This document shows positions 17,483 to 25,431 of a stretch of 39,604 nucleotides of DNA, piece after piece. A program made the translations under genes and the position numbers. The stretch covers positions 1 to 39,604 of the forward strand of contig CACZRP010000077.1 of NCBI GenBank assembly GCA_902783575.1, in the 5' to 3' direction. A model generated the notes under the pieces. The model did no database searches and was not told the DNA's origin. It saw nothing but the letters and a program-made list of their open reading frames with translations. Positions within the stretch are counted from its first letter, which is position 1. The number at the start of each line of letters is the position of its first letter. Origin of the DNA: an uncultured Eubacteriales bacterium (GTDB lineage: Bacteria > Bacillota > Clostridia > Lachnospirales > Bianqueaceae).

Positions 17483-17511
17483 ATTTTACACTATTTTAAA
17501 AACCAAATCAA
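17483..17511 (-). promoter_or_regulatory. Likely promoter of the Gfo/isomerase operon
   Basis: Minus-strand TTGATT (17506-17511), 17-base spacer and TAAAAT (17483-17488). The -35 box overlaps the stop codon of the upstream phosphatase gene. The area is AT-rich, so the exact boxes are less certain. Confidence 0.55.
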
Positions 17512-19658
17512 GAAGCAGGTCCCTTATATTCGAAGCTGAGCATGGTCAGGTCATCGAACTGCGGCTCCTCTCCCACAAAACGGTCCACCGCGCCTCTGAC
17601 TGCCTCCAGCACTTGCTGGGGTGGAAGGTCCGGATTTTCGTTCAGGGCCTCCACCAGACGGCCGGTACCGAACAGCTCCCGTTGGGAGTTCATGGCCTCA
17701 GCCACGCCGTCGGTATAGACAAAGAGCTTCGTGCCCGGCTCAAGCTGCCACTCATAGTTTTCGTAGGTGCTGTCATCAAAGCCTCCGATGGCGCAGCCAT
17801 GGGGTTCCTTCACCAGACGATATTCTCCATCGGGCTCCTTCAGCACGGGATATTCATGTCCCGCATTGGAGGCCGTCAGCTTTCCGGTGGAAAGCTCCAG
17901 GATACCCAGCCATACCGTCACAAACATCTGCTCCTGGTTCCTCGAGCATATGGCCATATTGGTGTGCAGCAGGATCTCCGCGGGATCCTTGCCCATCATG
18001 GCGTTATTCGCCAGAATGATTTTGGAAGCCATCATGAAGAGGGCTGCCGGTATGCCCTTGCCGGAAACATCGGCCATCACCAGGGCCAGATGATCCTCAT
18101 CAATCAGGAAGAAATCATAGAAATCGCCGCCCACCTCTTTGGCGGGATCCATCTGGGCATAGAGGTCAAAATCCTTACGGTCCGGGAAGGCGGGAAATCT
18201 GGTTTCCAGCATGCCCTCCTGAATCCGGGTGGCCAGGGAAAGCTCCGTTTCCATACGCTCTTTGTCCGCGGTTACCTGCTTCAGGTCCGTGATATAGGTT
18301 TTCATCCGCTCGGTCAGGGACTGGAAGGAGCTGGCCAGCTGCTGGGTTTCATCTTTCGTGTCCATATCCCAGGTGAAATCCAGATCATCCCCTTCGAGGC
18401 TCTTCACCTCTTCCGTCAGCTTCTCGATGGGCTTGACGATATGATTGGACAGGGCAATGGATACCAGAAAAGCAATCAGAATGGCCACGCCCAGGACAAT
18501 GATCAGCAGCATGATGGTTCTGTTCAGATGAAGATAGGCATCATTCATGGCCTGATCCGACAGCTGCTTCAGATTCTCATCCAGCTGCAGCGCGGGCCGC
18601 TCCACCTCGTCCTTGGTGAGGAGGATCATGAAGGACCAGCCAACGGTTTTCATGGGCGCGTAAGCCACATAACGGACCTGTCCGTTCACCTCGGCCAGTC
18701 CTACGCTCTTCTTTCCGGAGGATGCTTCATCGGCAATGCTGCTCAGCTCCTGATCCGGGTTCAGACGGATATCTTCGCCATCGGTCACCGCTGCCAGAAC
18801 CCCCTCTTCAAACGTGGAGAAAAGCACCCGGCCGGATCGGTTGATAATGCAGGCATTACCGGTTTCTCCCAGCTCAATGCTCTGTACAAGGCTATCAATA
18901 GCATCCAGATACATCCCGCCGCCGGCCACCGCCGCCAGCTCCCCTTCCCGGTAGACGGGAACGCCGCACATAATGGCCAGCCGGGGCGTATGGGCATCCC
19001 GGGTCACCGGAGTGAAGAACGTTTCTCCGCTCTCGGCGGCCCCCTGATACCAGGGGCGTTCTTTAGCTTCCATGGGCATCAGCTGACCCTTTTCATCAAA
19101 TTTTCTTCCCGAGATCCAGTCCGCCTGAACCATGATGCCGGATTCGGAAGCAACATAGATGGATGCCAGAGATTCATTGCTTTCATTCAGCACCATCAGC
19201 GCGTCCTGCAGATTTCCCAGCAGTCCGATTTCACTGACGATGGCCGGGTCTTCCAGGTTGGTATTCGCGGAAGCAAGCAGCTGAACCGACAGGGTTCCAT
19301 CCAGGGAGGCATCAGGCAGGGGAATATCCCTGGCGCTGTAGGCTTCGGGGTGGGCGTAGAGTTGCTCCGCCAGAGCCGCGGCATTCTCAACAGCCTTCTT
19401 TAATTCCATAAACTGGACATCCGCCATGTCCGCTTTTCCCTCCGCCAGCTCCATCAGCCGGGTCTGGGTCTGCTCGGTAATCGAGAAAAGAGATTCTGTC
19501 CGGGAAGTCTTGCCAATGGCTTCATTGGAATCTATCAGGGACCGTGAGACATTATTCATGGAAACGCCGAAAATAACTCCGACAATCAGAAGCATGCCGA
19601 TGACAATGGCGATGATGGTCAGTGCGATTTTGAGCCCCAGGGATCTGGTCTTGAACAT
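17508..19658 (-). CDS. Membrane PP2C/SpoIIE-type serine phosphatase with Cache and HAMP domains
   Basis: The 716-residue protein is a sensor phosphatase. It has a membrane segment at about 11-33, an extracytoplasmic double-Cache-like region to about 375 (WISGRKFDEKG, RPWYQGA and the AVAGGGMYLD segments are typical), a second membrane segment at 383-404, a HAMP linker at 405-457, a coiled-coil, and a C-terminal PP2C/SpoIIE phosphatase domain at about 480-712. Metal-binding residues are visible in EVGGDFYDFF (D512, D515), MADVSGKG (D530), VYTDGV (D650) and FDDLT (D702, D703). Such RsbU-like proteins usually dephosphorylate an anti-sigma-factor antagonist; no partner is next to it. The ATG at 19658 follows GGGAG; an earlier ATG at 19682 lacks a ribosome binding site. 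Confidence 0.93.
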   Translation of the reverse strand: MFKTRSLGLKIALTIIAIVIGMLLIVGVIFGVSMNNVSRSLIDSNEAIGKTSRTESLFSITEQTQTRLMELAEGKADMADVQFMELKKAVENAAALAEQLYAHPEAYSARDIPLPDASLDGTLSVQLLASANTNLEDPAIVSEIGLLGNLQDALMVLNESNESLASIYVASESGIMVQADWISGRKFDEKGQLMPMEAKERPWYQGAAESGETFFTPVTRDAHTPRLAIMCGVPVYREGELAAVAGGGMYLDAIDSLVQSIELGETGNACIINRSGRVLFSTFEEGVLAAVTDGEDIRLNPDQELSSIADEASSGKKSVGLAEVNGQVRYVAYAPMKTVGWSFMILLTKDEVERPALQLDENLKQLSDQAMNDAYLHLNRTIMLLIIVLGVAILIAFLVSIALSNHIVKPIEKLTEEVKSLEGDDLDFTWDMDTKDETQQLASSFQSLTERMKTYITDLKQVTADKERMETELSLATRIQEGMLETRFPAFPDRKDFDLYAQMDPAKEVGGDFYDFFLIDEDHLALVMADVSGKGIPAALFMMASKIILANNAMMGKDPAEILLHTNMAICSRNQEQMFVTVWLGILELSTGKLTASNAGHEYPVLKEPDGEYRLVKEPHGCAIGGFDDSTYENYEWQLEPGTKLFVYTDGVAEAMNSQRELFGTGRLVEALNENPDLPPQQVLEAVRGAVDRFVGEEPQFDDLTMLSFEYKGPAS

Positions 19659-19700
19659 CCTCTGCTCTCCCTTCTCAAACATTTACAGATATATATACAT

Positions 19701-19729
19701 ATTATATCATAAGCGGAATTTGTTTAACA
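19701..19729 (-). promoter_or_regulatory. Promoter of the phosphatase gene
   Basis: Minus-strand TATAAT (19701-19706) is perfect; the -35 box 17 bases upstream is a weak TGTTAA (19724-19729). It is divergent from the pyk promoter only a few bases away. Confidence 0.55.
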
Positions 19730-19737
19730 GCCCTTGC

Positions 19738-19766
19738 TTGTACCCGGGTCAAATTCATGATACAAT
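19738..19766 (+). promoter_or_regulatory. Promoter of pyk
   Basis: TTGTAC (19738-19743), 17-base spacer, TACAAT (19761-19766), with the start near 19774 and the pyk ATG at 19803. Confidence 0.7.
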
Positions 19767-19802
19767 CAATTCATATGAATGTTACTTTTCAGGAGGTTTC
19801 CT

Positions 19803-21218
19803 ATGAGAAAAACCAAAATCATATGCACCATCGGCCCTGCTTCTGAGTCCCCCGAAGTGCTGAAGCAGATGTGCCGTGCAGGAATGAACGTTGCCAGACT
19901 GAATTTCTCCCATGGCACCCATGAGGAACATCTCGAAAAAATCAAAACCATCACCGCCGTACGGGAAGAGCTGGACCTGCCCATTGCCATCATGCTGGAC
20001 ACCAAGGGTCCCGAGTACCGCATTAAAACCTTTACAAACGGCAAAATCACCTTAAAAGACGGCGATCCCTTCATTTTCACATCCGAGGACGTGGAAGGTG
20101 ACGAAACCCAGGTAGCCGTCACCTACGAAAATCTTTCCCACGAGCTGTCCGTGGGTGACCGGATTCTGGTGAACAACGGCCTGGTCATCTTTGAGGTTAC
20201 CGGCTTCGACGGTCCCCGGACCCTCTGCACCACCCTGGTGGGCGGCAAGCTGTCCAACCGCAAAAGCATGAGCTTCCCCGGCAAAGTGCTGGCCGGAGAC
20301 TATCTCTCCGAGCAGGACAAATCCGACATTCTCTTCGGTATCGAGAACGGCGTGGACTTTGTGGCCGCTTCCTTCGTTTCCACCCGCCAGGATGTCAAAG
20401 ACCTGCGGGACTTTCTGGATCAGAACGGCGGAAAGGACATCGACATCATCGCCAAGATTGAAAACCGTTCCGGCGTGGACAACATCGAAGAAATCTGTGA
20501 AATCGCCGATGGCATTATGGTAGCCCGGGGCGATCTGGGCGTAGAGATTCCCTTCATTGAGGTTCCCTCCATCCAGAAATACATGATCCACAAATGCCGC
20601 CTTTTAGGCAAACGGGTCATCACCGCCACGGAAATGCTGGAGTCCATGATTCACAATCCCCGCCCCACCCGGGCAGAGATCTCGGACGTGGCCAACGCGG
20701 TTTATGACGGCTCCTCCGCCATCATGCTTTCGGGCGAAACCGCCGCAGGCAAGTATCCCGTGGATGCGGTCCGGAACATGGCGGAAATCGCTGAATATAC
20801 GGAGCAGCACATCGACTACAAGCAGTGGTTCCGCAACACCGACTACCAGATCCACAACAACCTGGATGCCATCTCCCACGCCACCTGCGCCATGGCCATC
20901 GATGTCAAGGCCAAGTGCATCGTGGTCAACTCCATGAGCGGCCGTACTGCCCGCATGGTCAGCCGTTTCCGCTGCCCCATGGACATTCTGGGCAACACCA
21001 CCGACCGCCGCGCCTGGAGAAAACTGAATCTTTCCTGGGGCGTCACCCCGGTGATCTCCGAGGAATACAACTCCCTGGACGTGGTCTTCTATCAGGCCAT
21101 GAATCTGGCCAAAAAGACCTTCTCTCTGGAAAAGGGTGACAACGTGGTGATGACCGGCGGCCAGATCGGCATCGGCGGAGGCAATACAAATATCATTAAA
21201 GTCGAAACCATTAAATAA
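19803..21218 (+). CDS. pyk: Pyruvate kinase, short form
   Basis: Pyruvate kinase converts phosphoenolpyruvate and ADP to pyruvate and ATP at the end of glycolysis. The 471-residue product begins KTKIICTIGPAS and shows MNVARLNFSHG, MLDTKGPE, IIAKIENRSGV with the catalytic lysine, MVARGDLGVEIP and the TATEMLESM signature (usually TATQMLESM). It ends after the regulatory C domain and lacks the extra PEP-utiliser-like tail found in Bacillus. The ATG at 19803 follows AGGAGG; an ATG at 19779 lacks one. It stands alone on its own promoter, and the next gene has its own promoter immediately after the stop. Confidence 0.97.
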   Translation: MRKTKIICTIGPASESPEVLKQMCRAGMNVARLNFSHGTHEEHLEKIKTITAVREELDLPIAIMLDTKGPEYRIKTFTNGKITLKDGDPFIFTSEDVEGDETQVAVTYENLSHELSVGDRILVNNGLVIFEVTGFDGPRTLCTTLVGGKLSNRKSMSFPGKVLAGDYLSEQDKSDILFGIENGVDFVAASFVSTRQDVKDLRDFLDQNGGKDIDIIAKIENRSGVDNIEEICEIADGIMVARGDLGVEIPFIEVPSIQKYMIHKCRLLGKRVITATEMLESMIHNPRPTRAEISDVANAVYDGSSAIMLSGETAAGKYPVDAVRNMAEIAEYTEQHIDYKQWFRNTDYQIHNNLDAISHATCAMAIDVKAKCIVVNSMSGRTARMVSRFRCPMDILGNTTDRRAWRKLNLSWGVTPVISEEYNSLDVVFYQAMNLAKKTFSLEKGDNVVMTGGQIGIGGGNTNIIKVETIK

Positions 21219-21247
21219 TTTACAATGTTTTTTCCTTGTGCTATAAT
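21219..21247 (+). promoter_or_regulatory. Promoter of the second sugar isomerase gene
   Basis: TTTACA (21219-21224), 17-base spacer, TATAAT (21242-21247). The -35 box begins at the first base after the pyk stop codon. No terminator separates the two genes. Confidence 0.85.
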
Positions 21248-21301
21248 GAAAACCAGTGAATAACTGCCCGTCACACTTTTACGAGAGAAAGGAATTAAGT
21301 T

Positions 21302-22225
21302 ATGATCAAATTTGGTTTGCTGACTGCGATCCTTGACGGATGGACCTTTGAAGAAGCTGTCGACGTTGCCGCCGAAATGGGCTTCAAATGCCTCGAAGTG
21401 GCTTCCTGGCCCGCTGGCAAGGCTGAGCGCCGCTACGCCGGTGTCTCCCACATCGACGCCGAGAGAGTTCTCGAGGATGACGCTTACTGCAAATATGTGA
21501 AAGAGTACATCGAAGGCAAGGGAATGCATATCTCCTCCCTGGCTTACTATCCCAACACCATGGATCCCAATCTTGAGAAGAGAAACGCTGCCATCGAGCA
21601 TCTGAAAGCTCTGATCAAGGCTTCCGCCAAGCTGGGCGTTGGCATGGTGACCACCTTCATCGGCCGCGATCAGACCAAGAACGTGGAAGAGAACATCGAA
21701 CTGTTCAAGGAAATCTGGCCGCCCATCATCAAGCTGGCTGAAGAAAACAATGTCAAGGTTGCCATCGAGTACTGCCCCATGCTGTTCGGTGCCGATCAGT
21801 GGCCCGGCGGACAGAACCTTATGTGCACTCCCGTGATCTTCCGCAAGCTGTTCGAAATCATTCCTTCTCCCAACTTTGGTCTGAACTTCGATCCTTCCCA
21901 CTATGTATGGCAGCAGCTTGACTATATCAAGACGGTTCACGACTTCAAGGACCGTATCTTCCATGTCCACTTCAAGGACATCAAGCTCTATCAGGACAAG
22001 CTGGCCGAGTGCGGCGTTCTGGCCTATCCTCTGGACTACATGAGCCCGAAGATTCCCGGCCTGGGCGACGTGGACTGGGGTGCCTATGTTTCCGCTCTGA
22101 ATGACATCCGCTACGACGGCGATGCTGTCATCGAAGTTGAAGACAAGGCTTTCGAAGGCTCCAAGGAAGATATCCTGACCTCCATCCGCCTTTCCAAACA
22201 CTATCTCGACAACTTCATTGGCTGA
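21302..22225 (+). CDS. Sugar phosphate isomerase/epimerase (xylose-isomerase-like TIM barrel)
   Basis: The 307-residue protein has the same TIM-barrel superfamily features as the gene at 15402 but is only distantly similar. Likely metal ligands are E156 in VAIEYCP, D197 and H200 in NFDPSH, H221/H223 in FHVHFKD and a glutamate in VIEVED near the C-terminus. A glycine-rich acid loop in QWPGGQNLM precedes the barrel strand with RKLFE. The ATG at 21302 follows AGAAAGGA. It is monocistronic, with a strong promoter and a strong terminator, so it is probably well expressed. The substrate is not evident; inosose, ketose and hydroxypyruvate isomerases are all possible. Confidence 0.88.
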   Translation: MIKFGLLTAILDGWTFEEAVDVAAEMGFKCLEVASWPAGKAERRYAGVSHIDAERVLEDDAYCKYVKEYIEGKGMHISSLAYYPNTMDPNLEKRNAAIEHLKALIKASAKLGVGMVTTFIGRDQTKNVEENIELFKEIWPPIIKLAEENNVKVAIEYCPMLFGADQWPGGQNLMCTPVIFRKLFEIIPSPNFGLNFDPSHYVWQQLDYIKTVHDFKDRIFHVHFKDIKLYQDKLAECGVLAYPLDYMSPKIPGLGDVDWGAYVSALNDIRYDGDAVIEVEDKAFEGSKEDILTSIRLSKHYLDNFIG

Positions 22226-22226
22226 T

Positions 22227-22269
22227 AACAAAAACTGCCGGACGGGTTCAAACCCGTCCGGCTTATTTT
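22227..22269. terminator. Bidirectional terminator between the sugar isomerase gene and kbl
   Basis: GCCGGACGGGT (22237-22247) pairs perfectly with ACCCGTCCGGC (22252-22262) around a TCAA loop. TTATTTTT follows on the plus strand and AGTTTTTG on the minus strand, so it can end both converging transcripts. Confidence 0.92.
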
Positions 22270-22305
22270 TATGCTTATTTTTTCTGAATTGTTTTTCCCG
22301 GACAA

Positions 22306-23487
22306 TCAGATGCCCAGCTCCTCTTTCGCTTCCTTAAAGCACTTCACCACATAATCCAGATCCTCTCTGGTATGGGCGGCGCTGATCTGCACGCGGATTC
22401 TGGCCTTGCCCTTGGGTACCACGGGATAGACAAAGCTGGTAACATACACGCCCTTCTCCAGCATCAGCTCTGCCACCTTTCCGGCCACATGGGCATCGTA
22501 GAACATGATGGCCACGATGGGATGGGTGCTCTCGATAATATCGAAGCCCACTTCACGGATCTTGCTGCGGAAATAGGCGGTGTTCTCGTGCACCCTGTCA
22601 CGAAGCTCGGTGCTCTCCTGCAGCATGGTAAAGGTCTCATAGGCTGCCGCTGCAATGGCGGGTGCCAGGGTATTGGAGAAGAGGTAGGGACGGCTCTTCT
22701 GACGGAGCATGTCCACAATCTCCTGCCGGGCGCTGGTGTAGCCGCCGGAGGCTCCGCCCAGGGCCTTGCCCAGGGTACCGGTGATAATATCCACCCGGCC
22801 CATGACGCCGCAGGCCTCGGGAGTTCCCTTGCCGTGCTCGCCCATGAAGCCCACCGCATGGGAATCGTCCACCATCACCAGCGCATCATACTGATCGGCC
22901 AGATCGCAGATGCCCTGCAGGTTGGCGATAATGCCGTCCATGGAGAAAACACCGTCGGTGGCAATCATTTTGATCCGGGCATCCTTGGCCTCTTCCAGGC
23001 AGCGGCGCAGGTCTTCCATATCGTTGTTCTTGTAGCGGAAACGTTTGGCTTTGCAGAGTCTCACGCCATCGATAATGCTGGCATGATTCAGTTCATCGGA
23101 GATGATGGCATCCTCCGGGCCCAGCAGGGTCTCAAACAGACCGCCGTTGGCATCGAAGCAGGAGCTGTAAAGGATGGTGTCATCGGTGCCCAGAAACTCG
23201 CTGATCTTCTTCTCCAGGTTTTTATGCAGCTCCTGGGTGCCGCAGATAAAGCGGACGGAGCTCAGGCCATAGCCCCAGGTATCGTAGCTTCTTTTGGCCG
23301 CGTCGATGAGGCGCTGGCTGTTGGACAGACCCAGATAGTTGTTGGCGCACATGTTGATGACGTCTTTTTTCGCCGTGGTGTCGATGTGGCTTCTCTGGGG
23401 CGTGGTGATGATACGCTCGTTTTTGTAGAGACCGTCAGCCTTCAGCTGATCCAGGGTTTCGTTAAAATACTTGTAGGCGCTTTTCAT
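22306..23487 (-). CDS. kbl: Glycine C-acetyltransferase (2-amino-3-ketobutyrate CoA ligase)
   Basis: This 393-residue PLP enzyme cleaves 2-amino-3-ketobutyrate with CoA to glycine and acetyl-CoA, the second step of threonine degradation. It has the alpha-oxoamine synthase layout: [10 protein letters not shown] at 46-55, the SSCFDANGG segment, [22 protein letters not shown], and [14 protein letters not shown] with the PLP lysine K241. Length matches the E. coli enzyme. The ATG at 23487 follows GAGGAGG and lies 3 bases after tdh, so the two are surely co-transcribed. That partner supports Kbl over other oxoamine synthases such as BioF. Confidence 0.96.
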   Translation of the reverse strand: MKSAYKYFNETLDQLKADGLYKNERIITTPQRSHIDTTAKKDVINMCANNYLGLSNSQRLIDAAKRSYDTWGYGLSSVRFICGTQELHKNLEKKISEFLGTDDTILYSSCFDANGGLFETLLGPEDAIISDELNHASIIDGVRLCKAKRFRYKNNDMEDLRRCLEEAKDARIKMIATDGVFSMDGIIANLQGICDLADQYDALVMVDDSHAVGFMGEHGKGTPEACGVMGRVDIITGTLGKALGGASGGYTSARQEIVDMLRQKSRPYLFSNTLAPAIAAAAYETFTMLQESTELRDRVHENTAYFRSKIREVGFDIIESTHPIVAIMFYDAHVAGKVAELMLEKGVYVTSFVYPVVPKGKARIRVQISAAHTREDLDYVVKCFKEAKEELGI

Positions 23488-23490
23488 GGA

Positions 23491-24558
23491 TTATTCCTCC
23501 TCTGCTGTAAGCCAGTTAAGCACAACCTTGCCGGAATTGCCGGTATTCATGACTTCGAAGCCTTTCTCGAAATCACGGAAATCAAAACGGTGGGTCTGAA
23601 CCTTTCTCACATCCAGGCCGCTCTCCAGCATGTAGATCATCTTGTGCCAGGTGTCAAAAACCTTTCGTCCGTAGATACCGCGGATGGTCAGGCCGTTCCA
23701 GACAATTTTCTGCCAGTCCACATTGGGCTGTTTGGCATGGATGCCCAGCACCGCGATGTTGCCGCCGTTGTTCATATTATCAATCATGGAGGCGAAGGCA
23801 GATCCGTTGCCGCTCATCTCCAGGCCCACGTCAAAGCCTTCCTTCAGGCCGATCTCCTTGACAGCGTCCTCCAGCTTTTCTCTGGCCACATTGACAGTGT
23901 AGACAGAAGGCGTGATTTCCTTGCAGAGATTCAGACGGTAATCATTCACATCGGTGATCACCACCCGGCGGGCGCCCACATGATGGGCGATGGCCGCTGC
24001 CATCATGCCGATGGCGCCGCAGCCGGTAATCAGCACATCCTCACCCACCATATCGTAGGTCAGCGCCGTATGCACGGCGTTGCCCAGGGGGTCAAAGGAG
24101 GAAACCATATCCTCCGTAATGGTATCGGTGATGGTCACAGGCACCACATTGTCCTTGGGAATCACCAGGTATTCCGCGAAGGCGCCGTTGCGGTTCACTC
24201 CCACACCTTTGGCGTTGCGGCACAGATGCTTCCGTCCCTCACGGCAGTTCCGGCATACACCGCAGGTGATGTGTCCCTCGCCGGTGACGGTCTGGCCGAC
24301 GAAAAACTCCGTGACTGCCTCTCCCACCTCGACAATCTCTCCGCAGTACTCGTGGCCGATGGTGGTTCCGGGAACGATGGTTTTCTGAGACCATTCATCC
24401 CAGTTGTAAATATGCAGATCCGTACCGCAGATGGAGGTCTTGTGGATTTTGATTTTCACATCATTGGGTCCCACCTCCGGGATCGGTACACGGCACAGTT
24501 CCAGGCCTCGATCGGCTTTTGTTTTCACCAGAGCGTACATCAATCCGTCTTTTGACAC
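23491..24558 (-). CDS. tdh: L-threonine 3-dehydrogenase (GTG start)
   Basis: The 355-residue zinc alcohol-dehydrogenase family enzyme oxidises L-threonine to 2-amino-3-ketobutyrate with NAD. Catalytic zinc residues are C44 in SICGTD and the H69-E70 pair in GHEYCGE; a structural zinc site is C99, C102, C105 and C113. ITGCGAIGMMAA is the cofactor-binding loop. The sequence SICGTDLHIYNWDEW is typical of threonine dehydrogenase. AAGGAGGA at 24565-24572 sets the GTG at 24558 as start; an ATG seven codons later is the fallback. The promoter region carries an inverted repeat over the -10 box and start site, which suggests repression. Confidence 0.95.
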   Translation of the reverse strand: MSKDGLMYALVKTKADRGLELCRVPIPEVGPNDVKIKIHKTSICGTDLHIYNWDEWSQKTIVPGTTIGHEYCGEIVEVGEAVTEFFVGQTVTGEGHITCGVCRNCREGRKHLCRNAKGVGVNRNGAFAEYLVIPKDNVVPVTITDTITEDMVSSFDPLGNAVHTALTYDMVGEDVLITGCGAIGMMAAAIAHHVGARRVVITDVNDYRLNLCKEITPSVYTVNVAREKLEDAVKEIGLKEGFDVGLEMSGNGSAFASMIDNMNNGGNIAVLGIHAKQPNVDWQKIVWNGLTIRGIYGRKVFDTWHKMIYMLESGLDVRKVQTHRFDFRDFEKGFEVMNTGNSGKVVLNWLTAEEE

Positions 24559-24564
24559 AGTGCG

Positions 24565-24572
24565 TCCTCCTT
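24565..24572 (-). promoter_or_regulatory. Ribosome binding site deciding the tdh GTG start
   Basis: AAGGAGGA lies 6 to 7 bases before the GTG at 24558 and about 25 bases before the first ATG, so the GTG is preferred. Confidence 0.75.
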
Positions 24573-24588
24573 TTGATATCTTTGAATA

Positions 24589-24604
24589 GCGGACAAATGT
24601 CCGC
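24589..24604 (-). repeat. Inverted repeat in the tdh leader
   Basis: GCGGACA AA TGTCCGC (7-base arms, 2-base centre) lies between the tdh start site and its ribosome binding site. It could be a transcript hairpin or part of an operator. Confidence 0.65.
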
Positions 24605-24607
24605 ATA

Positions 24608-24630
24608 AATGTCTTTCTTTCAAAGACATT
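24608..24630 (-). promoter_or_regulatory. Operator-like palindrome over the tdh -10 box
   Basis: AATGTCTTT and AAAGACATT (24608-24616 and 24622-24630) are perfect 9-base arms around CTTTC. The repeat overlaps the -10 box at 24628-24633 and the expected start site near 24621, a usual place for a repressor. The binding protein is unknown. Confidence 0.6.
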
Positions 24631-24657
24631 TTAGCATAAAAGAAGAGACCTTTTCAA
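24628..24657 (-). promoter_or_regulatory. Promoter of tdh-kbl
   Basis: Minus-strand TTGAAA (24652-24657), 18-base spacer, TAAAAT (24628-24633) with a TG one base ahead (extended -10). The -35 box lies within the terminator hairpin of the upstream LytTR gene. Confidence 0.75.
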
Positions 24658-24665
24658 GGCCTCTT
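24638..24665 (-). terminator. Terminator after the LytTR regulator gene
   Basis: Minus-strand AAGAGGCCTT pairs with AAGGTCTCTT (24643-24652 with 24656-24665, one G-U pair, tight loop), followed by CTTTT. It lies about 20 bases beyond the regulator's stop. Confidence 0.75.
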
Positions 24666-24687
24666 TCCATTGTTTTTCTGTAGATTT

Positions 24688-25413
24688 TCAGGTAATGTGC
24701 CATTCCTTCAGCACTGCGGATTTCAGAGCCGGCCACATCCGGCGGCTCACCGGAATGGGCGTTTTTTCTCCAATCAGCGTGACGGTATGGCTGCCCAGCT
24801 TCAGAATATGATCCACATTGACGAAATAACTCTGGTCCGCGTAGAGGAACCGCTTGGAGTTCAGCCGTTCAAAAAGCTTTGCCAGGGTCTCGTTGCTGTA
24901 GATGTTTCCCTGGCGCATGGTATGCACCAGGAGCTTGCGGTCCACCTTCTCCACATAAATAATCTCGCCAAAGGGAACCCGGACAATCTCACCGTCCTGA
25001 CGGAATCCCACATACTGATTCCGTTCGTCCTTCAGCCGGATCAGCGCCGCGTCCAGGGCTTCCGGCAGATGCTCCATCCTTTCGGATTTCAGAATAAAGC
25101 GGAAGGCATCCACCTTGTAGCTGTCATCGGCATATTCGATATGGGAATCCAGGAAAATAATCACAGCCCGGCTGTTAATCTGGTGAATGCGGTGCGCCAG
25201 CTCCAGCCCGTTCATTTCGGGCATATTGATATCCAGAATGAAGATATCCGCGATATCCTGGTCCACCATTTCAAACCAGAGATTTTTTGCCGACGGGAAG
25301 GCCCGGACAATCACCTGATCCCTGACGGGCTTCGTCTGATTGAATACATCAATCGCGTCAATGGTTAACTGAATCTCTCTGGGGTCTTCATCACAGATCG
25401 CAACAACCGCCAT
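24688..25413 (-). CDS. LytTR-family response regulator (orphan)
   Basis: The 241-residue protein has a receiver domain (about 1-120) with acidic pocket D8-E9-D10, phospho-acceptor D61 in FILDINMPEMNG, S90 and K109, followed by a LytTR DNA-binding domain at about 137-238 (VRVPFGEIIYVEKVDRKLLVHT and the ADQSYFVNVDHI motif). Such regulators bind direct repeats upstream of target promoters. No histidine kinase gene is beside it. The ATG at 25413 is chosen because GGAGG lies 9 bases upstream; an ATG at 25422 abuts the same site. It is the last gene of the methyltransferase-hslO operon, starting 18 bases after hslO. Confidence 0.9.
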   Translation of the reverse strand: MAVVAICDEDPREIQLTIDAIDVFNQTKPVRDQVIVRAFPSAKNLWFEMVDQDIADIFILDINMPEMNGLELAHRIHQINSRAVIIFLDSHIEYADDSYKVDAFRFILKSERMEHLPEALDAALIRLKDERNQYVGFRQDGEIVRVPFGEIIYVEKVDRKLLVHTMRQGNIYSNETLAKLFERLNSKRFLYADQSYFVNVDHILKLGSHTVTLIGEKTPIPVSRRMWPALKSAVLKEWHIT

Positions 25414-25431
25414 GGCCGCCATCCTCCCTGA

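Noticed and set aside
21092..22231. Minus-strand open frame opposite the second sugar isomerase
   Set aside because: The plus-strand gene has a consensus promoter, terminator and family motifs; the reverse frame has none.
22372..24555. Plus-strand open frame of 727 codons opposite kbl and tdh
   Set aside because: Spans two well-identified genes on the other strand and shows no family features.
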